Assembly: GCA_966128725.1 (NCBI GenBank)
Contig: CBHYLN010000004.1
Location: 1 to 64,000 of the forward strand
From: JAFDZV01 sp966128725
GTDB lineage: Bacteria > Bacteroidota > Ignavibacteria > OLB7
DNA: 64,000 bases
Reading direction: 5' to 3'
Part shown: one piece after another, positions 1-9,513 of the stretch
Numbering within the stretch: the stretch's first letter is position 1
Layout of the letters: each line of letters opens with the position of its first letter
Position numbers and translations under genes: made by a program
Notes under the pieces: generated by a model
Seen by the model: only the letters and a program-made list of their open reading frames with translations
The model's database searches: none
Told to the model about the DNA's origin: nothing

Positions 1-210
1 GCGTGACGCCATGAAACTCAGGGCTGCGTGACGCCATGAAACTCAGGGCTGCGTGACGCCATGAAACTCAGGGCTGCGTGATGCCATGAAACTCAGGGCA
101 GCGTGACGCCATGAAACTCAGGGCAGCGTGACGCCATGAAACTCAGGGCAGCGTGATGCCATGAAACTCAGGGCAGCGTGATGCCATGAAACTCAGGGCA
201 GCGTGACGCT
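1..210. repeat. 25-bp tandem repeat array, eight copies plus a partial ninth
   Basis: Eight head-to-tail 25-bp units start at 1, 26, 51, 76, 101, 126, 151 and 176, and a partial copy runs from 201 to 209. Each unit opens with GCGTGACGC (a GCGT-G-ACGC dyad) and contains ATGAAACTCAGGG. Only two positions vary: base 7 is C or T, and base 25 is T in the first three copies and A in the rest. There are no spacers, so this is not a CRISPR array. Because 25 is not a multiple of three, it cannot encode a regular peptide repeat. The array stops five bases from the stop codon of the minus-strand gene that ends at 216. The window begins inside the array, so its true length is unknown. Confidence 0.97.
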
Positions 211-215
211 GCCCG

Positions 216-788
216 CTACTGTTTTTCAAACAACTGGGTACGGATCTCGGTAAGCAGCCGCTCGTGGGTGGGGAACGTAACGGCAATGTAGGCCAGCAAC
301 GCACAGGCGGGCACGGCCAGCACGAAGAACTCCGGATGGTAGAACAGCACCCCGATCTTCATCGCGAGGATGCAGAAGGCCAGGCCGTTGATGGCCACAG
401 CCGCGAAGCTTGCCACACGAATAAGGCGGATGCGCTCCAGCAGGAAGATTGCGCGATCGTGGACGTCGGCCGGCAACTGCCCGCGAACGCTTGCCGGCGC
501 GGTATCCGGGCGCGTAAGGAACCCTGGACGAAAACCACGCCGCAGAACCAACGGGGCAAGCACCAGCAGCATTGCCGAGATGATGCCGTACGTGATGGAG
601 AGGAACCGCACCAGGTGGACATCACCCTCGGCGATCGGCGATTCGCTGCCAAGACCGTACACAAAGAAGATCACCGCGATCCCCACCATCAATATCGCCG
701 CGACAACCACAACGATCGTTTGAAATCGGCGAACGCGTTCGGGGGTAAGCCGCGCGCGCACGGCTTCCAGATCAAGGGGTTGGTTCAT
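216..788 (-). CDS. four-helix integral membrane protein of unknown function
   Basis: This 190-residue protein has four clear hydrophobic segments, at about residues 20-44, 56-78, 120-145 and 150-170. Short basic stretches such as VLRRGFRPG follow helix 2. I recognise no catalytic motif or named family. The ATG at 788 is chosen because the upstream part of the open frame is Arg/Pro/Ala-rich and reads like translated noncoding DNA; GGAG lies just upstream, although very close. The DUF6483 gene ends 133 bases upstream on the same strand, so the two may be co-transcribed. Its 3' end abuts the 25-bp tandem repeat array. A small inner-membrane protein is the safest description. Confidence 0.75.
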   Translation of the reverse strand: MNQPLDLEAVRARLTPERVRRFQTIVVVVAAILMVGIAVIFFVYGLGSESPIAEGDVHLVRFLSITYGIISAMLLVLAPLVLRRGFRPGFLTRPDTAPASVRGQLPADVHDRAIFLLERIRLIRVASFAAVAINGLAFCILAMKIGVLFYHPEFFVLAVPACALLAYIAVTFPTHERLLTEIRTQLFEKQ

Positions 789-921
789 GCTCCAAGGAAA
801 ACAGAGGGTGTTCGATACAGGTCGGGAGTTGGCCAACGCCACGCCTGTATATCGCGGCGCAACGATGGCAAGTGGGCTGCGCAAACTACGAAATGCAACA
901 GCGCACACGCGACTTACAGGC

Positions 922-1617
922 TCAGTTGCCGCGGCGGGCCTGCAGCTCGGCAAGGCCTTCGTGTACCTCATCGCGCGGAAGCCCGCCGTCGGCCAGGTCG
1001 TCGTCGGTTTTGTCGAGCAGTCGGTGATAAAAGGCAATGCCATCGGCAACAGCCGCAGCCAGCATCCCGGCTTCGCCGGATTCCGTTTCACTGGCTTCCG
1101 CCTCGCCAATCACCTCGAACCAGCAGTCCTCGGCATCGGAGTAGAAGCCGTTGATCTCGAAGAAGCCGGCCAGCAGCCGTTGCACCTGCGTGGGCAGCTC
1201 GCACGCCGCGCTCCGCTCGATCACCAGTTCCAGCGTGGACACCGCATCCAGCGGCAGCGCCTGGGTGCCGTCGCCATAGGCGGCCAGCAACAGATACAGC
1301 GACCTGGTAAGGCATTGGCACGGATCGCGCAGCGGCCCGGGGTTCAGGCGGTCCAGATCGGCGACCTCCTTCAACAACGAGCCAAGCATCACCGCGCGGT
1401 CGGGCACGAACTCGCCCTCCATCACACAGATCGCATGCAGGGCTTCGAGCGGCAACACGCGCAGCTCATCCACGCCAAGCTCGAACACCTTGCCGCAGAA
1501 ATCATTTACCTCCACCATCGCGGCATCGGTCCGGTGGGTCTCCTTCAGGAACACAACGCGAGCAATGAACTGCGCGAACTGCTCAACCATTGTGAGGATA
1601 TAATCTCGCTTCAGCAC
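922..1617 (-). CDS. DUF6483 family protein
   Basis: This is a 231-residue soluble protein that starts with GTG. The opening MLKRDYILTMVEQFAQFIAR matches, from memory, the N-terminus of the DUF6483 family, which has no assigned function. The rest is predicted to be mostly helical and acidic, with leucine-rich helices resembling a TPR-like or scaffold fold, and ends DEVHEGLAELQARRGN. No signal peptide, membrane segment or catalytic motif is visible. It lies between a TPR protein upstream and a small membrane protein downstream, all on the minus strand. The family call rests on the N-terminal motif alone. Confidence 0.75.
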   Translation of the reverse strand: MLKRDYILTMVEQFAQFIARVVFLKETHRTDAAMVEVNDFCGKVFELGVDELRVLPLEALHAICVMEGEFVPDRAVMLGSLLKEVADLDRLNPGPLRDPCQCLTRSLYLLLAAYGDGTQALPLDAVSTLELVIERSAACELPTQVQRLLAGFFEINGFYSDAEDCWFEVIGEAEASETESGEAGMLAAAVADGIAFYHRLLDKTDDDLADGGLPRDEVHEGLAELQARRGN

Positions 1618-1645
1618 GTAAATCGTCCGTGAATGATGAATGTGA

Positions 1646-2758
1646 TCAACGTTCGCCCCCGCCCCAGTCGTATTCGCGCGAGAACTCCAGGAACTCCGCG
1701 ATCCGCGCTTCGTTTACGCGCGCCCACTCCTCGCGATCGCCGCCCGGAACCGATTGCATCACCCAGTACACAAGCGGTTGCAGGTATCCGCGCTGGTGCA
1801 GCGCCGTGAAATACGGGAAATAGTATCGGGCAACGAAATCGCCGTTCCGGTGTTCCCTGCCCGATTCGGCAACCGCCGCCAACACGGCCCCCAGCCGTTG
1901 CTGGACGGTCGCAAGCTCATCGCCGCCGGCCCGTGTTGGCGCAAACCGTGCCATGGCCTGCCAGGCCGCGTATTGCACGGAAGCCTTCGGTGGTTTCCTC
2001 CATTTCAACGGCGCCTGATCGCGTGTGCCCACGGCCAGGATCTGCCGCAGGCGCCGCACGGCCATATCGGCGCGCTCGGAAGCGGGCTCCAGCACCAACC
2101 CACGCAGCAACGCCAGCAGGGCGGGCAGACGGTTACCCAACGCAACGTGAATCGGCCCCAGCCCCAGATGGCTTGCCGCGTGATTCGGGTTCAACAGCAG
2201 GGCTGCCTCGAACGCCGCGGCCGCATCGGCGAACCGCTTCATGCCCAGCAGGGTTACGCCAAGATTGTAGTGCAGCAGAAAGCTCCGGGGCTCAACCGCC
2301 AGGCCTGCGCGGTAGGCCGCCACGGCGCTGTCGGGCAACGAAAGCGCGTCGTAGGCATTGCCCAGGATCATGGCGAAGTGGCCGAAGTAGTCCGACTCGT
2401 ACGCCATACCACGGCGCGCGAACACAACCGCGCTTTCGCGTTCGGCCTTCTCCAGATAACAGGTGGCCAGCTCCAGCATCGCCTCCACATTGTCCGGATT
2501 GCTTTTCAACACCAGTTGGTAGCGCTCGATCGCGGCATCCACATCCTGATGGTCGTGCAGCTCGTTGGCATCGTTGAGCAGGCGTTGCTCGGCATCGGTA
2601 GCGGGCACCGGCTGCCTGCGCTGCGGCTGCGCCGCAAGGCGCGCGCCAAACGCCGGCATGGCACACAGCAGCAGCGCCGCCACTGCGCACGCGCGCCAAA
2701 CGCCGCGCCCACCCACGACCCGGAGACGTGGGAGAACCGAACGGTTGCATGGCGGCAT
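1646..2758 (-). CDS. exported TPR-repeat protein
   Basis: The protein has about 370 residues. The start at 2758 places a basic region and a hydrophobic stretch (CAVAALLLCAMPAFG) at the N-terminus as a likely Sec signal peptide; an alternative ATG lies at 2773. At least three tetratricopeptide-like units follow, with typical phrases such as AIERYQLVLKSNPDNVEAML, AVAAYRAGLAVEPRSFLLHY and AAAAFEAALLLNPNHAASHL. The C-terminal third is a separate helical region with YYFPYFTALHQRGYLQPL and no known motif. TPR proteins act as interaction scaffolds, here probably periplasmic. It is followed after 28 bases by the DUF6483 gene, which suggests one transcription unit. No specific partner can be named. 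Confidence 0.82.
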   Translation of the reverse strand: MPPCNRSVLPRLRVVGGRGVWRACAVAALLLCAMPAFGARLAAQPQRRQPVPATDAEQRLLNDANELHDHQDVDAAIERYQLVLKSNPDNVEAMLELATCYLEKAERESAVVFARRGMAYESDYFGHFAMILGNAYDALSLPDSAVAAYRAGLAVEPRSFLLHYNLGVTLLGMKRFADAAAAFEAALLLNPNHAASHLGLGPIHVALGNRLPALLALLRGLVLEPASERADMAVRRLRQILAVGTRDQAPLKWRKPPKASVQYAAWQAMARFAPTRAGGDELATVQQRLGAVLAAVAESGREHRNGDFVARYYFPYFTALHQRGYLQPLVYWVMQSVPGGDREEWARVNEARIAEFLEFSREYDWGGGER

Positions 2759-3026
2759 CGGCCTGATGTGCATGTATCGATCGTGAAAACGTGAGCGTTG
2801 ATCCCGTTGCTGTTGTATGTCCGCGTACCCGGGGACGCAAACACACGGCCCCGAAAATACCATGGCAAACCATGCCAACCGAAGCCGGCGTGTATTGCGG
2901 GGTACGGTATGTTGCCCAATGCCCACAGCGAATGCCGATCATCGCCGATCGCGGCGCCCGCAGAACACGGCGACATCATGGTGCAACACTGAACGCAGCA
3001 CGGCATCAGGACCCTATATTGTCGGG

Positions 3027-4118
3027 ATGAAGTTGAAAACGTCGTGGATGATTTATGGGGCCAACGGCTTTACGGGGCAGTTGATCGCGCGCGAGGCGGT
3101 GCGCCGTGGGCATCGGCCGCTGCTTGCCGGCCGATCGGCCGAACGGCTTGCCCCGATTGCCGAGGAGCTGGGTCTTGATTGGATCGCCATCGACCTTGCG
3201 CACCACGATCTGCTGACCGCCGCGCTTGCCGACGTTGCCGCCGTGGTACATGCGGCCGGGCCCTTTGTTACCACCAGCGCCCCGATGCTTCGCGCCTGCA
3301 TCGCCGCCGGCACGCATTACCTTGACATCACCGGCGAGATACCCGCGCTGGGCCATGCGTTTGCGTCGCTTCGCGAGGCACGCCAGCGCGGCGTGGCCGT
3401 GGTGCCCGGCTGCGGATTCGATGTGCTGCCCACCGACTGCCTGGCCGCTCATGTGGCCGCGAGACTGCCGGACGCAACAACGCTTGAGATGCTGGTGTTG
3501 CCAACCACCACCCCAAGCGTTGGCACCGTGGTTTCCGCATTGGGATTGGCCGAGCTGGGCGGATGGGTACGCCAGGACGGTGCGCTGCGGCCGTTGGCGT
3601 TCGGGCGGCGCGCGCGGCGCCAACGCATCAACGGCGTAACGCGCACCATCGTGCCGATGCCGATCGGCGACCTGGTAACCGCGTGGCACACCACGCGGAT
3701 TCCCAACATCACCACCTACTTCGCCGTGCCGCGCGGGGTGCCAACGTTGATGTTGCTGTTTGGCGGGATTGGTCGGCGGCTTGTCTCCACCAGACTGGGG
3801 CGCCGGATAACGGCCGCGCTCGCGCGCCGATTCGCCCCCGGCCCGGATGCGGCCACCCGCAGCACCGGCAGCGCCGAGGCATGGGTGCGCGTTGCAAACG
3901 ATCGCGGAGAATACGCCGAGGGCTGGGTGCGCACGGCCGATCCGTATCACTTCACGGCGATGGCCGCCGTTGCCGCGCTGGAGCGCGTGCTGGCCGGCAT
4001 CGAGGCCGGCACGCAGAGCCCGGCGATCGCGTTCGGCGCGGAGTTCGTGCTAACGATCAGCGGCTCCGAAATCCACGATGGCGACACACGGGCCACGGTG
4101 CCGCCGCCGGCCGCCTGA
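3027..4118 (+). CDS. saccharopine dehydrogenase-like NAD(P)-binding oxidoreductase
   Basis: This 363-residue protein begins with a Rossmann fold: MIYGANGFTGQLIAREAVRRG is the dinucleotide-binding loop, followed by LLAGRSAERL and, later, VVHAAGPFVTTSAPMLRACI. This is the pattern of trans-acting enoyl reductase or saccharopine dehydrogenase-like proteins of the SDR-related class. The cysteine-containing stretch VVPGCGFDVLPTDCLAAHVA is typical of that group. The substrate is unknown. The ATG at 3027 gives the canonical N-terminus; the upstream open frame overlaps promoter-like DNA of the divergent TPR gene. It converges with rnr, whose stop lies 50 bases away. It is not lysine-pathway saccharopine dehydrogenase by context, as no lysine genes are nearby. 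Confidence 0.85.
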   Translation: MKLKTSWMIYGANGFTGQLIAREAVRRGHRPLLAGRSAERLAPIAEELGLDWIAIDLAHHDLLTAALADVAAVVHAAGPFVTTSAPMLRACIAAGTHYLDITGEIPALGHAFASLREARQRGVAVVPGCGFDVLPTDCLAAHVAARLPDATTLEMLVLPTTTPSVGTVVSALGLAELGGWVRQDGALRPLAFGRRARRQRINGVTRTIVPMPIGDLVTAWHTTRIPNITTYFAVPRGVPTLMLLFGGIGRRLVSTRLGRRITAALARRFAPGPDAATRSTGSAEAWVRVANDRGEYAEGWVRTADPYHFTAMAAVAALERVLAGIEAGTQSPAIAFGAEFVLTISGSEIHDGDTRATVPPPAA

Positions 4119-4167
4119 GTTGGGGACCAACGGCAGCCGCAGGCAATGCCAGCCCGGGGTGCAAGGC

Positions 4168-6549
4168 CTACCGTTTGCGGCCGGCCTTGCCGCGCCCGGT
4201 TCGCGCCCCGGCGCGCCCAGCGGAAGCGCCGCCGCGGCCGGCTGCCTTGGCGCCACTTCGTTTGCTTGCGCCGCTTCGTTTGCCCGCACCGCCACGCGGC
4301 GATGTTGTGCGCATCAGCTCCGCCATCGAGAACCCCTCGCCCGACTTGCGACGTTGGCGCCAGCCGGCCGCGCTGGTTGGCTCGGCCATCTCCGCCAGAT
4401 ATTCCTCCTCCTCGATCAACGCCATGTCGATCTCGGCCTTGATATCGTCCACACGAATCACGCGCACGTGGATCGCATCGCCCACACGGTACACACGTTT
4501 GGATCGCATGCCCCGGAATGATCGCGTGCGCTCGTCGTGCACGAAGTAATCGCCGGCATGGTCGCGCATGCGCACCAGGCCCTCGATCCCGAATCGCTTC
4601 AGCTCGGCGAAAATGCCGAACGGCATCACGCCGGAGATCGTGGCCTCGAACACATCGCCCACGTGATCCTTCAGGAACTCCACCTGCATGATCTTTACCG
4701 ATTCGCGCTCGGCCTCAACGGCCGCGCGTTCGCGTTCGGAGCAATGATCGGCAAGCCCGCCCAGGTTGGCCGCGTACCAGGCGCGGCGCGGGCCGGTCAT
4801 CCCGGTGGCGTACTCCAGCAGCATGCGATGCACCAGCAGATCCGGATATCGCCGGATTGGCGATGTGAAGTGCGTGTAGTGCTGGAACGCCAGCCCGAAG
4901 TGGCCGATGTTGAACTCCGAGTACACCGCCTTGGCCATCGACCGCAGCGTAACATCGTTGATCAACTCCTCCTCCTCGGTGCCGCGCGCCTGGGCAATCA
5001 ACCGCTGGATATCCTTCGGCTTCACGTTGTCGGTTGGCACGGTATACCCCATGGGGCTTACGAACGCCGCAAGCTCCAGCAGCTTCTCCTTGGGCGGCAC
5101 GTCGTGGATGCGGTAGATAAAGGGGTTGCGGTTGTCGGGCCGGCCCTTCGTCGCACGCACGCGGCCGATATGCTCGGCAACGATCCGATTGGCCAGCAGC
5201 ATGCAGTCCTCGATCAGCCGGGTGGACTCGGTTGCAACCTTCTGCACAACCTCCACCGGATGCCCGGCTTCGTCCAGCTTGAACTTCATTTCCGGGCGAT
5301 CGAACTCCACGCTGCCCTTGCGCCGGCGGTTGGCCCGCAGCTCGTGCGCGATCGCGTTGATCGCGGCCAGCTCGCGCGCGTAATCGCCTTCGCCGGTTTC
5401 GAGCACCTGCAACGCTTCCTCGTAGGTAAACCGGCGCTTGGAGCGGATCACCGTTTTGGCGATCTGATACTCCTTCACCGCGCCCCGGGGCGTAAGCCGC
5501 GCAAGCACGGAATAGGTAAGCCGGTCCTCGTTGGGGCGCAACGAGCACAGATCGTTCGACAATCGTTCCGGCAACATCGGGATCACCCCGGACACCAGAT
5601 ACACCGATGTGCCACGGCGAAGCGCCTCGCGGTCCAGCTCGGTGCCCTCGTGCACGTAGTGCGCAACGTCGGCGATGTGGATGCCAAGCGTCACCTCGCC
5701 GTCCTCGTGCTGCTCAATGGAGATTGCGTCGTCGAAATCGCGGGCATCAACCGGATCGATGGTAAACACATCGCGGTCGCGCAGATCGATGCGGCCAAGC
5801 AGATCCTCGGGCGTCAGCACCGCGCCGAACGCTGCGGCCTCGGCCTCCACCTCGCGCGGGAACACGTGCGGCAATCGATGCGCGGCGGCGATCGAGGCAA
5901 TCTCCGCGTTCATCTCGCCGGCGCGCCCCAGGATCTTCTGCACCGTTCCCATCGGATCGGTATCGGGGTCCATCCAGTCGTGCAGCTTCACCACCACCTT
6001 GTCGCCCACACGCGCGGCGCCGGCCTGCGATCGCGGCACGGTGATCGTGCGGTGGATACGCCGGTCATCCGGATCGCAATACAGCGAACGGCCCTGCTTC
6101 AGGGTACCCACGATGGTGGTGTTCACGCGCTCCAACACGCGGGTTACTTCGCCGCGCGGGCGCTCGCCGGGCAGTGCCGCGGCCGTCATCTTGGCGCGCA
6201 CCACGTCGCCGTGGAATGCGGTCCATAAGGAGCGTACATCGATATCCAGTGCGGACTCGGGCTCGCCGGCCGGCACAACACGCCAGGCGCCACGCTGATT
6301 GGTCAGCACACCGTCGATGGTTACGTTGGGAATCGTGCGACCGTATCGGCGTCGCGTCGTTCGAAAAATCAGTCCTTCTTCCTCCAGGTCCTGCAGCGTC
6401 TGCCGCACGAGGTCATATTCAGTTGAGGTGGCTTTAACTCCGAGCTTCTTCGAGAGCTCGTTGGTCTTCAGGTAATCCGTCCCGGTCCGCGTCAGCAGTT
6501 CGAGAATTTCCTCGCGCAAGGCGGCGAGGGTGCGTTGTGGTTGTTTCAT
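4168..6549 (-). CDS. rnr: ribonuclease R
   Basis: RNase R is a processive 3'-5' exoribonuclease that degrades structured RNA. The 793-residue protein has an N-terminal winged-helix region (residues 1-75), cold-shock domains, and a central RNB catalytic domain with IDPVDARDFDDAISIEQ near residue 268, whose aspartates bind magnesium. Further on are the conserved FGLAFQHYTHFTSPIRRYPD motif and an S1 domain (about 620-700). The last 45 residues are Arg/Lys/Ala/Gly-rich, which is usual for RNase R and aids RNA binding. It starts with ATG 57 bases after the DUF4286 gene, so those two probably share a transcript. Its length is normal for the family. Confidence 0.97.
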   Translation of the reverse strand: MKQPQRTLAALREEILELLTRTGTDYLKTNELSKKLGVKATSTEYDLVRQTLQDLEEEGLIFRTTRRRYGRTIPNVTIDGVLTNQRGAWRVVPAGEPESALDIDVRSLWTAFHGDVVRAKMTAAALPGERPRGEVTRVLERVNTTIVGTLKQGRSLYCDPDDRRIHRTITVPRSQAGAARVGDKVVVKLHDWMDPDTDPMGTVQKILGRAGEMNAEIASIAAAHRLPHVFPREVEAEAAAFGAVLTPEDLLGRIDLRDRDVFTIDPVDARDFDDAISIEQHEDGEVTLGIHIADVAHYVHEGTELDREALRRGTSVYLVSGVIPMLPERLSNDLCSLRPNEDRLTYSVLARLTPRGAVKEYQIAKTVIRSKRRFTYEEALQVLETGEGDYARELAAINAIAHELRANRRRKGSVEFDRPEMKFKLDEAGHPVEVVQKVATESTRLIEDCMLLANRIVAEHIGRVRATKGRPDNRNPFIYRIHDVPPKEKLLELAAFVSPMGYTVPTDNVKPKDIQRLIAQARGTEEEELINDVTLRSMAKAVYSEFNIGHFGLAFQHYTHFTSPIRRYPDLLVHRMLLEYATGMTGPRRAWYAANLGGLADHCSERERAAVEAERESVKIMQVEFLKDHVGDVFEATISGVMPFGIFAELKRFGIEGLVRMRDHAGDYFVHDERTRSFRGMRSKRVYRVGDAIHVRVIRVDDIKAEIDMALIEEEEYLAEMAEPTSAAGWRQRRKSGEGFSMAELMRTTSPRGGAGKRSGASKRSGAKAAGRGGASAGRAGARTGRGKAGRKR

Positions 6550-6606
6550 GATGATAACGTTGGCGGGCGGAACGGCGGGCAGGAGCGGCGGCGATGAGCA
6601 GCAGCC

Positions 6607-6921
6607 TCAGGGGCGCTCGAACTCACCGATGATGTCAAGAACACGGCGGGTTGCCGTGAAGACGTCGGGGAATCGATCCAGCATGTCGTTCCGCATCCGC
6701 GCGGAATGATTGAGTAAATAGTCGTCCAGGCTCGCTTGATCGGCCACGTAGTACTGTACCACGTATCGCCGGGTTCCCTCCCCGGCATCCGAATCCTGTA
6801 ACAGCGAGGCGTACTGAAATCCGTCGAACTCCAATATTTCAAGAATGTGATCCTTCAGCGCCGCCAGATAGGCATCGGCGGCGGCTTCCTGCACCGTAAG
6901 GTTTACTTCGTAGATCAGCAT
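6607..6921 (-). CDS. DUF4286 family protein
   Basis: This small cytoplasmic protein of 104 residues starts MLIYEVNLTVQEAAADAYLA and ends DIIGEFERP. The opening strand, the central VVQYYVADQASLDDYL and the helix NDMLDRFPDVF match DUF4286, a family common in Bacteroidetes with a dimeric alpha/beta barrel-like fold; the family name is recalled, not searched. No function is known. The ATG at 6921 is chosen over an upstream one at 6984 because the family begins exactly there. It lies directly upstream of rnr on the same strand. Confidence 0.87.
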   Translation of the reverse strand: MLIYEVNLTVQEAAADAYLAALKDHILEILEFDGFQYASLLQDSDAGEGTRRYVVQYYVADQASLDDYLLNHSARMRNDMLDRFPDVFTATRRVLDIIGEFERP

Positions 6922-7024
6922 ACGTGTACGACGTTTCAGGTTCACGGTTCTTGCCAACGGCATCCCACCGTGTTGGGAATACATCGCCGCGTGTTGGGCG
7001 TGCCTGTGCGAATCGGGTAAACGA

Positions 7025-9439
7025 TCAGTACAGGATCACGGCGTTGCCATCGCCGCTCTGCGCCTTGGCCAGGGCCTGGCGCGCGCCGTCGATCATCGAA
7101 TCACGCGTGGCGTGATCGCTGAGGTCGCTGATGCCCACGGAGATCGTCACCGCCGACTTGCGATCGCCCAGGGCAAGGATGCTGCTTGCAACTTCCTTGC
7201 GGAGCTTCTCGGCCCACAGGTAGGCGTCCTGATCGCCGCGCTTCACCAGCACGGCACCGAACAGTTGCGGACCATAGCGGCCGATGGTGTCGTAGGGGCG
7301 CACGGCCGATTCTATCACCGACCCCACGCTCCCCGCGATGATTTCCTCCAGCTCGGCCGAGTTCTCGGCCCTGAGCGAGGCCGGCAGATCGATCGAGATC
7401 AACGCGAACGAAAGTTTCTCCTTGAAGTCGCGCGCCCGGAATATCTCGCGCTCGAGCGCCGAGAGCAGGAACTCCGAGTTGTAAAGCCCGGTGACCTCGT
7501 CGTGTACCACATGGGATTCGATGGCGCGGTTGGTGTTGAACACCTCGATCGCCATCGCGGCATAACTGGCCAGGTCGCGCATCAATTCGATGTCGCGCGG
7601 GATGTAGGCCTGCGGCGACAAGTGTTCGATTGCCAGCGCGCCATAACACTTGGTGGTTGCAACCAGCGGGATCGCCAGGAACGTGCCGCCGGGCTGCAGA
7701 TCCTCACCGCGTATGAACCGCGGCTCGTTGGTGATCTGCTCCACCAGCACTTCCTGCGCATTCCGGGTTGCCAGCCCAACCAGGCTGGAACGCATATCCA
7801 GGCGCATGCCCTGCAGGCTGCGCTCCATCACATCGGAGGCAAAGGCCGTGATGGTCCAGTCGCGCTCGGCCTCGTCGAACAACACAACACCAACGTACAA
7901 CGAGTCGAACAGCTCGTGCACCTGTCGCGCAAGGCTTTGCGCGGTGTGGGTGGGGTTGGGCGCCGAGCCGCTGAAGTCGCGGCTCATGGCCTCGAACGCA
8001 TCCAGCGTGCGCGCAATCAGATGCAGATCGTACTTCTCGGTATAGCTGCGAATCAACCCGGAGATCAACCGGGTGTACTCGGCAAGCGTTGCCACGGACA
8101 CTTCGTCGAAACCGTTCTCGTCGGTGGAATCCGCCGCCAGCACGCCAACCACCTCGCGCCGGAAGAACACCGGCACACCAACCAACGACCGCGTGCCGGC
8201 CGCGCCGGTGTAATACGCGATAAGCTCGCGTTCGGCGGCCGGGCTGATATCGGCTATCACTTCCGGCACACCGCTGCGCGCGATCTGGCTGATAACATCA
8301 TTGCCCAGCGCGATGCGCGCGCCGGTGCGAATCTCGTGCCGGCCGGTGGTGACCTTGGCCTCGGGGATCAGATGCCCCTTCTCGAAGTTCACCCAGAAGA
8401 ACACGATGGACCGCGCCTGAATGCTGCGCGCGATGGCGTTCAGCACCTGCCCCACCAGCCGCACGAACTCGCCGCGCGGCTCGCTGGAGCGCACATCCTC
8501 ATCGCCATCGGACGCCAGATCCTCCACAACAAACGGCGCCTGCCGCCGTGTGGGGGTAACCTCGGCACGATCCTCGGCGCCGGCTGGCACGGCGGCCTCG
8601 CGGCTATCCACCACGGTGCCCGGCGGCGAGCTGCCGGCCGGCACACGGGCCGAGCCATCAGCACGGCGATCGGCGGCGGCACCCTCCGTTCCGGCATTTT
8701 CCTTTGCGGCAACCCCGGGCACATCGGCCGGCTTGCCTGCCTGCGAGCCTGCCGGGGTGGCCGTTTCGGCGCGGTCCACGGGCGCGGCCTGGCGGGCCGT
8801 TTCGGCTGGCGCGGCGGGCTTCTTCGTGCTAGGCGCTATCACGCGGAAGGATTCACCGCCCCCGGATTCGGCGAACGCCGGCGGCACATCCAACGCATCA
8901 CGCGACACCCCGGCCAGACCGGCGCTCCGGCGCGGCGCTACGGCGGGCACGTCGTCATCGTCCGCATCATCGTCGGCAATCGGAAGCGGCGGTACGTCAT
9001 CGTCACCAAAGGTCGGCAACGGCATGTTTGCGGTGCGCGTGGCCGGGCGTGACTCGGCAGGCGCGGGCCGCGACGTCGTAAACCCCTCGCTGGTGTTCGC
9101 GGCATCGGCCGGCTCATCATCCACCGGCGCAAACGTCTCCTGAAAGTCGTCGAAGTGGGTACGCTTCACGCTGGTGGAGGGATCCTGCGTCACGCGGGTT
9201 TTGAAGGCCGGCGGCGGCAGCGTGGTACGGCGCGAACGCACCTGCACCTGATCGGAGATGCGCTGCTTGATCGTCACGTACAGGGCCACCATGCCGAGCA
9301 CGGCGATCGACGCGCCAATCAGCTTGATGATGGCGTCGCTCAGGAAGATGGCGATTGCCACCCCCATCAGCGTGATCACCGCGGCCACCATGTCCTGCGG
9401 CTTGATCGCCTCGCGAAATTGCGTGGAGTTGGATGCCAT
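7025..9439 (-). CDS. membrane-anchored GAF-GAF protein with degenerate GGDEF domain
   Basis: This protein has 804 residues. Two hydrophobic helices near residues 17-57 anchor it. A long, disordered Pro/Ala/Asp-rich linker follows to about residue 300. Two GAF-like sensor domains come next; the first contains SLVGVPVFFRREVVGVLAAD and the second FLAIPLVATTKCYGALAIEH. The C-terminal 170 residues have the fold signature of a diguanylate cyclase: HDEVTGLYN, YDTIGRYG and VTISVGISD. However, the GGDEF signature reads GPQLF (about residues 722-726), so cyclase activity is unlikely. It may instead bind GTP or c-di-GMP, or act in dimerisation. It lies 103 bases upstream of the DUF4286-rnr pair on the same strand. 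Its signal is unknown. Confidence 0.88.
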   Translation of the reverse strand: MASNSTQFREAIKPQDMVAAVITLMGVAIAIFLSDAIIKLIGASIAVLGMVALYVTIKQRISDQVQVRSRRTTLPPPAFKTRVTQDPSTSVKRTHFDDFQETFAPVDDEPADAANTSEGFTTSRPAPAESRPATRTANMPLPTFGDDDVPPLPIADDDADDDDVPAVAPRRSAGLAGVSRDALDVPPAFAESGGGESFRVIAPSTKKPAAPAETARQAAPVDRAETATPAGSQAGKPADVPGVAAKENAGTEGAAADRRADGSARVPAGSSPPGTVVDSREAAVPAGAEDRAEVTPTRRQAPFVVEDLASDGDEDVRSSEPRGEFVRLVGQVLNAIARSIQARSIVFFWVNFEKGHLIPEAKVTTGRHEIRTGARIALGNDVISQIARSGVPEVIADISPAAERELIAYYTGAAGTRSLVGVPVFFRREVVGVLAADSTDENGFDEVSVATLAEYTRLISGLIRSYTEKYDLHLIARTLDAFEAMSRDFSGSAPNPTHTAQSLARQVHELFDSLYVGVVLFDEAERDWTITAFASDVMERSLQGMRLDMRSSLVGLATRNAQEVLVEQITNEPRFIRGEDLQPGGTFLAIPLVATTKCYGALAIEHLSPQAYIPRDIELMRDLASYAAMAIEVFNTNRAIESHVVHDEVTGLYNSEFLLSALEREIFRARDFKEKLSFALISIDLPASLRAENSAELEEIIAGSVGSVIESAVRPYDTIGRYGPQLFGAVLVKRGDQDAYLWAEKLRKEVASSILALGDRKSAVTISVGISDLSDHATRDSMIDGARQALAKAQSGDGNAVILY

Positions 9440-9513
9440 AAAGATGCGTTACTGCCGGTAATGCCGCTGCTGCGCGACGTGTTCGGCGCTCTATATAAAG
9501 CGGGAGAAAGAGA

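Noticed and set aside
1..210. CRISPR array at the window start
   Set aside because: The units are contiguous and without spacers, so this is a tandem repeat.
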